DNA from: Mucilaginibacter phyllosphaerae
GTDB taxonomy: Bacteria > Bacteroidota > Bacteroidia > Sphingobacteriales > Sphingobacteriaceae
Direction of reading: 5' to 3'
Assembly (NCBI RefSeq): GCF_004378255.1
Contig: NZ_SNQG01000001.1
Location: 558,001 to 622,000, forward strand
DNA: 64,000 nt
In this document: positions 58,384 to 64,000 of the stretch, piece by piece
How the letters are laid out: every line of letters starts with the position of its first letter
Numbering within the stretch: position 1 is the first letter of the stretch
Position numbers and translations under genes: made by a program
The notes under the pieces: model-generated
The model's input: only the letters and a program-made list of their open reading frames with translations
What the model was told of the DNA's origin: nothing
Database searches by the model: none

Positions 58384-61300
58384 TTAAAATGATAAGTTAA
58401 CACCCAAAATAAACCTGCGTTCGTTATTTGGATAGTTACCTAAATCAACACCCACACTGTTCTGGTCTATTGATTGTAACTCAGGGTCTGCACCGGTATA
58501 TTTAGTTATTGTAAATAAGTTGGTACCCTGTACATACACGTGTAGTTTATCAACCCCAACGCTTTTTAACATAGATGGAGCGAAAGTATAACCAACCTGC
58601 ACCGAACGAAGCTTAAGGAACGATCCGTTCTCTACGTAATAAGAGTTGATGGCATCTGTTGTACTAAAGTTGTTTGCGTTTTCGGCAATGGGTGTTTTAG
58701 CCCTGGCATTCTGCGCAGGTGTTTTTGCGGGGTCCCAGGCGTTGTATAACAGATCGCGGCTTTTGTTACCGGTTTGCGAACCGTAAAAGTTTGTCCAGTA
58801 TTTAATAGAGTTATAAACATCGTTACCCTGCGAGCCGTAAAATACAGCCGCAATATCAAACCCTTTGTATGCGGCATTTAAGTTTACACCGTAAGTAAAA
58901 TCGGGGTTGGGGTTGCCGATAAAGGTACGGTCGGCATCGGTTATGCGCCCGTCGCCATTAATATCGGCATAACGGAAACGGCCCGGTGCTGCTGCTGTTT
59001 GATACTCGATAGCACCAAAAGGCCCGGCCGGTACCGATGCATTCAGCGCATCTATCTCTGCCTGGGTATTCCAGTAACCCTGCACTTTATACCCATAGAA
59101 CTGGCCTATGCTGCCGCCAACATCGTTTTTAACCACCTGGCCGTTACGCACACCTACTGCAGTAAAGCTTGCACCCAGGTTATTGATGCGGTTTCTAACC
59201 GTAGTGATATTTGCGCCAATGTTATAGGTTAACCCGCCTGATTTACCACGATAGGTAGCGCTGATATCAAACCCCTTGTTTTCTACCGCACCTACGTTAA
59301 TGGTTGGCGGCGTAGAGGGCGAACCACCCACGGTTGCTGCCAACGGAACCTGCACCAGTAAGCCATCCACATTTTTCTTGTAGTACTCCACCGTCAGATC
59401 GATGTGGTTAAACAAGGATGCATCAAAGCCTACGTTAAATACTTTATCCCGCTCCCAGGTGGTAACCAGGTTAGCGGTTGAGTTGTTGAAGAAACCGGCA
59501 ATAACTGAATTGATAGAACCATCAATTGGGTAAGATGCGCCGCCGGCACTGGTGCCGAAGGTAGAATAAGCCGTATTACGCCTTACGTTGCCGTTAAAGC
59601 CCGAAGTACCGTAACTGCCGCGGATCTTCAGATCGTTTATCCAGGTAACATCCTTCAGGAAATCTTCCTGCGATGCACGCCAGGCCAGTGATATGGATGG
59701 AAACGTGCCCCATTTTTGGCCGGTATAAAATACCGAACTACCATCGCGGCGGATGGTGGCGCCTAAAATGTATTTATCGTTAAATACATAATCTAAGCGA
59801 CCGAAAAATGATAATACTTTGTTAAGGTTACCATAGCCACTGTTAGAGGTGGTTGTACTTGGCTTACCCTGCGAAATGCTGGCAAAGAAAGGATCCAGCG
59901 AGAAAAGGTTGTTGGTAGATGCGTTTATAGAACGCTGGCTATAGCTTCTTGCCTCAAAACCGCCCAGCAAATTGATACTGTGCTTACCAAAAACCTGTTT
60001 GTAATTTACCGTGTTGCTCCAGTTATAGTTGGTTTCGTATAACGAACCTTCGTTGTACTGGTTATTACCGCCGTGTGCTTCGCCGCTGTCATACTGGCGG
60101 TAGCCGATGTTGTAATAGTACCTGTTTGCGATATCTGCACTGAAAGCGGTACGCGCGGTTAAATGTTTTAAGAAATCAACCTCGCCAAATGCTGTGCCCT
60201 GTAAACCCCAAAGGTTGGTGTTGTTGGTTTTTTGGCGCTCTTGTATGCCTACCGGGTTAAGTGCGTTACCCAGATCGGCAGTACCGGCATAAGTGCCGCC
60301 TAAATTGCCGGCTACGTCACGCACGGGGATGATAGGAAGCGTACGGTAGGTTTCTGAGATCGGGTTACCTTCGTTTTGGTTACCGCCATTACCCAAGCCA
60401 CCGCCGCCATTTGGCGACTGCACATAGAAAAAGCTGAAATTTTCGCCAACGCGTACGTGGTCCTTCACACTAAATGAGGTGTTAACACGCGCCTGGTACC
60501 GCTTAAAATAGGTATTGATCAAAGTACCCTGCTGGTTGGTATAACCCAACGACATGAAGTAGGAATTTTTATCGCTTGCGCCGCTTGCGCTTATTGTGTG
60601 CTGCTGTATCGGTGCCGATTTAAACACCTCGTGATACCAATCGGTACCCTGCCCTTTTACAAACTTCTGGATCAGGTAATCCAAGGCGGGGTCGTTATCT
60701 AAATGGTAGTTTGGTAAAAAGTTAGCGGCATCTGCCTGGTTAAAATAACCTTTTGCACCCGCGCCGTTTTGATAACCATAATCATATATCTTACCGTTAT
60801 TGCCTTTTATTAAAGGGTTGTCCGGCGCAACTTTGTTAAGCAACTGCTCATACTCATCTGCATTTAAGGTATTAAATACATTGCCCTGCAGCGGCTGGGT
60901 GGTACCATAAAAGGCATCATAAGAAATTTGCGTTTTGCCCTGCTTGCCTTTTTTGGTGGTTACCACAACCACACCGTTACCACCGCTTACACCATAAATG
61001 GCTGCGGCGCCGGCATCCTTCAATACCGAGATCGACTCGATATCGTTGGGGTTTACGTTTGACATGTTGGTAGATTGCAAACCATCTATTACATACAAAG
61101 GCTGCGAGTTGCCAAAGTTGCTGGTACCACGAATAAATACCTGTGCAGCTGCACCCGGCGCACCCTGTGTTACTACATTAACACCAGCTGCCTGGCCCTG
61201 CAATAAACTTTCTGAACTTACCGATGGCACGGATTTGGCAGCTGCAATATTTACAGTTGCAACCGAACCGGAAATATCCTTTTTACGCTGAGTGGTGTAG

Positions 61301-61641
61301 CCGGTAACCACTACTTCGTTCAGCGCATTGCTGCCGGCCTGTAAAACCACGCTGATGGTTTCGGCGGTACCCACTGTAACTTCCTGTGATTTGTAACCCA
61401 GGTAAGAAATTACCAGCACATCGCCGGCGCTTAAGTTAAGGGTAAATTGCCCGTTAACATCTGTTTGCGTACCAATAGTAGAGCCTTTTACACGCACGGT
61501 GGCCCCTACTACGGGCAGCTTGTCGTCGCTGCCGGTAACCCGGCCGGTGTGTTTTGTTTGGGCCGTAACTACCAATGAAGATACCATGCAGCATAGTAGC
61601 AGGCACAGCACTCTTCCTTTAAGGAGTAAACTTTTAAACAT
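58384..61641 (-). CDS. SusC/RagA family TonB-linked outer membrane protein
   Basis: 1085 residues with a signal peptide (cut near VVTAQ). Carboxypeptidase-regulatory-like domain at about 30-110 (GRVTGSDDKLPVVGATVRVK), TonB plug at about 115-235 (LNEVVVTGYTTQRKKDISGS, LYVIDGLQSTNMSNVNPNDI, SISVLKDAGAAAIYGVSGGN, TKKGKQGKTQISYDAF), then the 22-strand barrel ending RRFILGVNLSF. Energised outer-membrane importer for large sugars or peptides. First gene of the operon; no sigma/anti-sigma pair lies in the window. Confidence 0.96.
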   Translation of the reverse strand: MFKSLLLKGRVLCLLLCCMVSSLVVTAQTKHTGRVTGSDDKLPVVGATVRVKGSTIGTQTDVNGQFTLNLSAGDVLVISYLGYKSQEVTVGTAETISVVLQAGSNALNEVVVTGYTTQRKKDISGSVATVNIAAAKSVPSVSSESLLQGQAAGVNVVTQGAPGAAAQVFIRGTSNFGNSQPLYVIDGLQSTNMSNVNPNDIESISVLKDAGAAAIYGVSGGNGVVVVTTKKGKQGKTQISYDAFYGTTQPLQGNVFNTLNADEYEQLLNKVAPDNPLIKGNNGKIYDYGYQNGAGAKGYFNQADAANFLPNYHLDNDPALDYLIQKFVKGQGTDWYHEVFKSAPIQQHTISASGASDKNSYFMSLGYTNQQGTLINTYFKRYQARVNTSFSVKDHVRVGENFSFFYVQSPNGGGGLGNGGNQNEGNPISETYRTLPIIPVRDVAGNLGGTYAGTADLGNALNPVGIQERQKTNNTNLWGLQGTAFGEVDFLKHLTARTAFSADIANRYYYNIGYRQYDSGEAHGGNNQYNEGSLYETNYNWSNTVNYKQVFGKHSINLLGGFEARSYSQRSINASTNNLFSLDPFFASISQGKPSTTTSNSGYGNLNKVLSFFGRLDYVFNDKYILGATIRRDGSSVFYTGQKWGTFPSISLAWRASQEDFLKDVTWINDLKIRGSYGTSGFNGNVRRNTAYSTFGTSAGGASYPIDGSINSVIAGFFNNSTANLVTTWERDKVFNVGFDASLFNHIDLTVEYYKKNVDGLLVQVPLAATVGGSPSTPPTINVGAVENKGFDISATYRGKSGGLTYNIGANITTVRNRINNLGASFTAVGVRNGQVVKNDVGGSIGQFYGYKVQGYWNTQAEIDALNASVPAGPFGAIEYQTAAAPGRFRYADINGDGRITDADRTFIGNPNPDFTYGVNLNAAYKGFDIAAVFYGSQGNDVYNSIKYWTNFYGSQTGNKSRDLLYNAWDPAKTPAQNARAKTPIAENANNFSTTDAINSYYVENGSFLKLRSVQVGYTFAPSMLKSVGVDKLHVYVQGTNLFTITKYTGADPELQSIDQNSVGVDLGNYPNNERRFILGVNLSF

Positions 61642-62336
61642 GAGATTTGAGATTTAGTTGATTAATATATTTGATTTTAAGATCGTATATATTGAGGATG
61701 GCCGTAATGCTGGTGAGATAACATGGGCAACCACCTCAAAAAAAAGATTTTGTGTTATGGCGCCCCCCTGGCCGGGCTGTACATATCGGTATGCAGTAAT
61801 TGTAAAAGTTTTATCATATAGTTACACTATGCTGTTAAAATTTTCCATTCTGTTAACGCCGCAACGTGCCTGCTAAAGGCTCATTAGGGGTAGTTGTCCG
61901 TTAAGTTTGGTTTGCCTTTTGTTTAGAAAAAAGGTTTATAATTGGTATGCCCTAATATAAATAGAGTGTACAGGTTACACAAGGCGTATAAAAGAATTAG
62001 GAATTATTTATTTTTCAGGAATAAATCGCATACAAAACATGCCATTTATCTATATTTATTAAATTAATGTTAATAGTTTAACATTAACGATAAGAAATTA
62101 GCAATCTTAAATCTTTTAAGCAACCTGCTTTTTTTGAGGAAATGATGTAGTAATTTCGCAATTATGATAAAGTTTTACCGCTGATTTAAAAATCGCCCTG
62201 GCAGATAGCCCTGGATCTGAACCCTTGATTTTTTAACTACAGTTTTTAAATACGGCTGGCAATCCGCAGCAAATTTTTGTTCCTTAAAATGCGTGTATTT
62301 ACACCAACCTGTTAATGGTTTGTATGCTGTTTGTAT
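61642..62336. other. Long intergenic region upstream of susC
   Basis: About 700 nt with no credible ORF. It must hold the SusC operon promoter (minus), yet no clear TAnnTTTG box was found on that strand, which may mean an alternative sigma factor or a non-consensus promoter. Strongly AT-rich from 61900 to 62100. No RNA gene or repeat recognised. Confidence 0.4.
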
Positions 62337-62378
62337 AAACTAATGTGCCTTAGTACAGCTACTAAAGCACATTAGTTT
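62337..62378 (-). terminator. 19-bp hairpin after the GH3 gene
   Basis: AAACTAATGTGCCTTAGTA (62337-62355) pairs with 62360-62378 around a CAGC loop. The one mismatch on the plus strand becomes a G-U pair on the minus strand, so the structure is fully paired in the GH3 transcript, whose gene ends at 62430. Confidence 0.78.
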
Positions 62379-62429
62379 AAGTTTTGTATAAAATAAATTT
62401 AAGTTTTTTTGCGGGTTAGGGCTTTCAAT

Positions 62430-64000
62430 TTATTTTGCCCACTGCACTTTAGCTGCCTTTACATCGGCGGAGCTTGTGCCTACCTGGATAATAAATTCGC
62501 CCGGCTCCCAATCGTATTTTAGCTGGCTGTTATAAAATTTAAGCTTATCCGGTGTGATCGAAAAAACAACATCTTTCTGCTCGCCTTTTTGCAGGCTGAT
62601 CTTACTAAAACCTTTTAACTCCTTAACCGGGCGGCTGATGCTTGCGGCAGGATCTGTCAGGTATAATTGTACCACCTCTTCGCCTGCATAAGGCCCGTTA
62701 TTGGTAACGGTAACGGTTGCCGTTAACGTTTCGTTACCCTTAAGGCTTGTTTTATTTAACTTAAGGTTACTATAACTGAATTTAGTATAGCTTAAACCAT
62801 AGCCAAAAGGATATAAAGGATCGTTGCTGATATCTAAATAGTTGGATTTGAACTTGGTTGGGCCGCCGGTGTAAGGGCGGCCGGTATTTAAGTGATTATA
62901 ATATAAAGGGATCTGCCCAACACTACGCGGGAAGGTGGTGGTTAATTTACCCGATGGATTGTAGTTACCAAACAACACCTCGGCAATGGCGTTACCTGCC
63001 TCGGTACCCGGCGCCCATACATCTAATATAGCGGCGGCGTGCGTATCTTCCCAGGTTAGGGTAAGCGGGCGGCCGTTAAACAATACAATTATAATGGGTT
63101 TGCCCAATTTGGCCAACGCTTTCAACATCAGTTGCTGGCTTTCGGGGATGCTAATATCTGCCCGGCTTGATGATTCACCGCTCATGCTTTGCGATTCGCC
63201 CACCACGGCTACAATAATATCTGATTTTTTTGCCGCCTTAACTGCATCCTCTATCATATCATCAGGCGATTGTTTATCTAACGATACCATGCCGGGGCCA
63301 AAGTTAAGGCGTTTCATAAAGGTGGTATCATCCGTAATATTACTGCCTTTGGCATAATTTATTTTTACATTATCGCCAACAATGTGTTTAATACCCTCGG
63401 CCACGCTTACTGATTTTTCCCACTCGCCGCCAATTACCCAGGTACCCAGCATATCCCTTTTATTATCGGCCAGCGGGCCAACCAGGGCTATGCTTCCGCC
63501 CGATTTTTTAAGCGGCAGTATCTGGTTGGCATTTTTCAGCAGCACAAAAGAATGCTCGGCAGTAACGCGGGCGGCCTTGCGGTTTGCCTCGGTCATGATC
63601 TCGGTCTTCTCGCGCTGCGGATCCAGGGATTTATAAGGGTTATCAAACAGCCCCAGTTTATATTTTGCCTCCAGTATGCGGCGGCAGGCCTGGTCAATAT
63701 CTGCCTGGGTTATCTTGCCTTGCTGTAACGATCTTTTTAAGGTGGTTAAAAAACCTTCGCCAACCATATCCATATCCAAACCGGCTTTTAACGCCAGGGC
63801 AGATACCGTTTGCAGGTTGCCCATACCATGCTCGGTAGTTTCATTCAGCGCGGTGTAATCAGATACCACAAAGCCCTTAAAGCCCCATTGCTTGCGCAGC
63901 AGATCGGTAAGCAGCCATTTATTGGTAGTGGCCGGCACACCATCTACCACGTTGAACGAACTCATAAAACTGCCTGCGCCGGCATCCAGCGCGGCCTTGT
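62430..64000 (-). CDS. Glycoside hydrolase family 3 beta-glucosidase, N-terminus outside window
   Basis: At least 523 codons, open to the last base of the window; the visible first Met (63965) is internal, since the frame upstream reads KAALDAGAGSF. The nucleophile region is FKGFVVSDYTALNETTEHG (Asp in SDY); then the sandwich domain with RKAARVTAEHSFVLLKNANQ, LPLKKSGGSIALVGPLADNK, SGESSSRADISIPESQ, and the fibronectin III-like end TVTVTNNGPYAGEEVVQLYL. Likely exported BglX-type enzyme releasing glucose from beta-linked oligosaccharides. It lies 790 nt upstream of susC, on the same strand. Confidence 0.92.
   Translation of the reverse strand, partial: KAALDAGAGSFMSSFNVVDGVPATTNKWLLTDLLRKQWGFKGFVVSDYTALNETTEHGMGNLQTVSALALKAGLDMDMVGEGFLTTLKRSLQQGKITQADIDQACRRILEAKYKLGLFDNPYKSLDPQREKTEIMTEANRKAARVTAEHSFVLLKNANQILPLKKSGGSIALVGPLADNKRDMLGTWVIGGEWEKSVSVAEGIKHIVGDNVKINYAKGSNITDDTTFMKRLNFGPGMVSLDKQSPDDMIEDAVKAAKKSDIIVAVVGESQSMSGESSSRADISIPESQQLMLKALAKLGKPIIIVLFNGRPLTLTWEDTHAAAILDVWAPGTEAGNAIAEVLFGNYNPSGKLTTTFPRSVGQIPLYYNHLNTGRPYTGGPTKFKSNYLDISNDPLYPFGYGLSYTKFSYSNLKLNKTSLKGNETLTATVTVTNNGPYAGEEVVQLYLTDPAASISRPVKELKGFSKISLQKGEQKDVVFSITPDKLKFYNSQLKYDWEPGEFIIQVGTSSADVKAAKVQWAK

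Overview
The window comes from a member of the Bacteroidota, most likely family Sphingobacteriaceae (Mucilaginibacter/Pedobacter-like). The reasons are a SusC/SusD pair, TAnnTTTG-type -7 promoter boxes, little use of Shine-Dalgarno sequences, abundant small lipoproteins, dispersed palindromic repeats of the 'TGTCATTTCGA' and 'CCCTCTCC' types, and many families typical of this group (CRTAC1/FG-GAP proteins, MG2-plug proteins, B1 metallo-beta-lactamase, SHOCT proteins). The assignment is an inference from gene content; no rRNA or tRNA gene was found.

Region 1 (1-13.3 kb, all minus strand) looks like one catabolic locus for oxidative sugar or glycoside metabolism. It holds two GMC flavoprotein dehydrogenases, each with a gluconate-2-dehydrogenase-subunit-3-type Tat partner, a lipoprotein cytochrome c, two Gfo/Idh/MocA oxidoreductases, three TIM-barrel sugar isomerases/epimerases, a nucleoside-permease-type MFS transporter and a TolB-like propeller protein. 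This fits oxidation of sugars to keto-sugars outside the cytoplasm, with electrons passed to cytochrome c. Region 2 (13.4-24.1 kb) is mixed housekeeping: a fatty acid desaturase, FKBP/SlyD-like PPIase, YyaL-type thioredoxin-domain protein, a UvrD/PcrA-type helicase, an AT-rich DUF695-like gene with a recognisable promoter, and a decayed duplicate of a membrane-protein gene.

Region 3 (24.2-28.8 kb) is the most unusual part. An XRE regulator with an inverted repeat touching its start codon is followed by an unknown 96-aa protein and a convergent, exported TPR protein that ends in a histidine-kinase dimerisation domain with no ATPase domain. Divergent from the TPR gene are eight consecutive tiny exported-peptide genes. 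All eight end in the same C-terminal motif, [K/R/S]-D-[V/I]-[G/A]-T-A-D. Three of them are near-identical 296-bp tandem duplicates that each carry five KKDVGTAD repeats. Four of the eight are 48-49 aa long and easily missed. I propose a secreted-peptide system, possibly signalling to the periplasmic TPR sensor; this is a hypothesis.

Region 4 (28.8-49.9 kb) holds many single genes: CYTH phosphatase, MG2/plug protein, aldo/keto reductase, galactokinase, SpoU methyltransferase, YdeI-like protein, LuxE-like acyl synthetase, SYLF protein, penicillin acylase, thermonuclease, ferredoxin, ferritin, beta-phosphoglucomutase, a B1 metallo-beta-lactamase with all zinc ligands, and a seven-heme cytochrome. 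Several perfect bidirectional hairpin terminators separate convergent genes. An array of four identical palindromes with an exact 75-bp period lies upstream of the penicillin acylase gene.

Region 5 (49.9-64 kb, minus strand) is a SusC-SusD-CRTAC1-vanadium haloperoxidase-FG-GAP/cytochrome operon, followed upstream by a glycoside hydrolase family 3 gene cut by the window edge.
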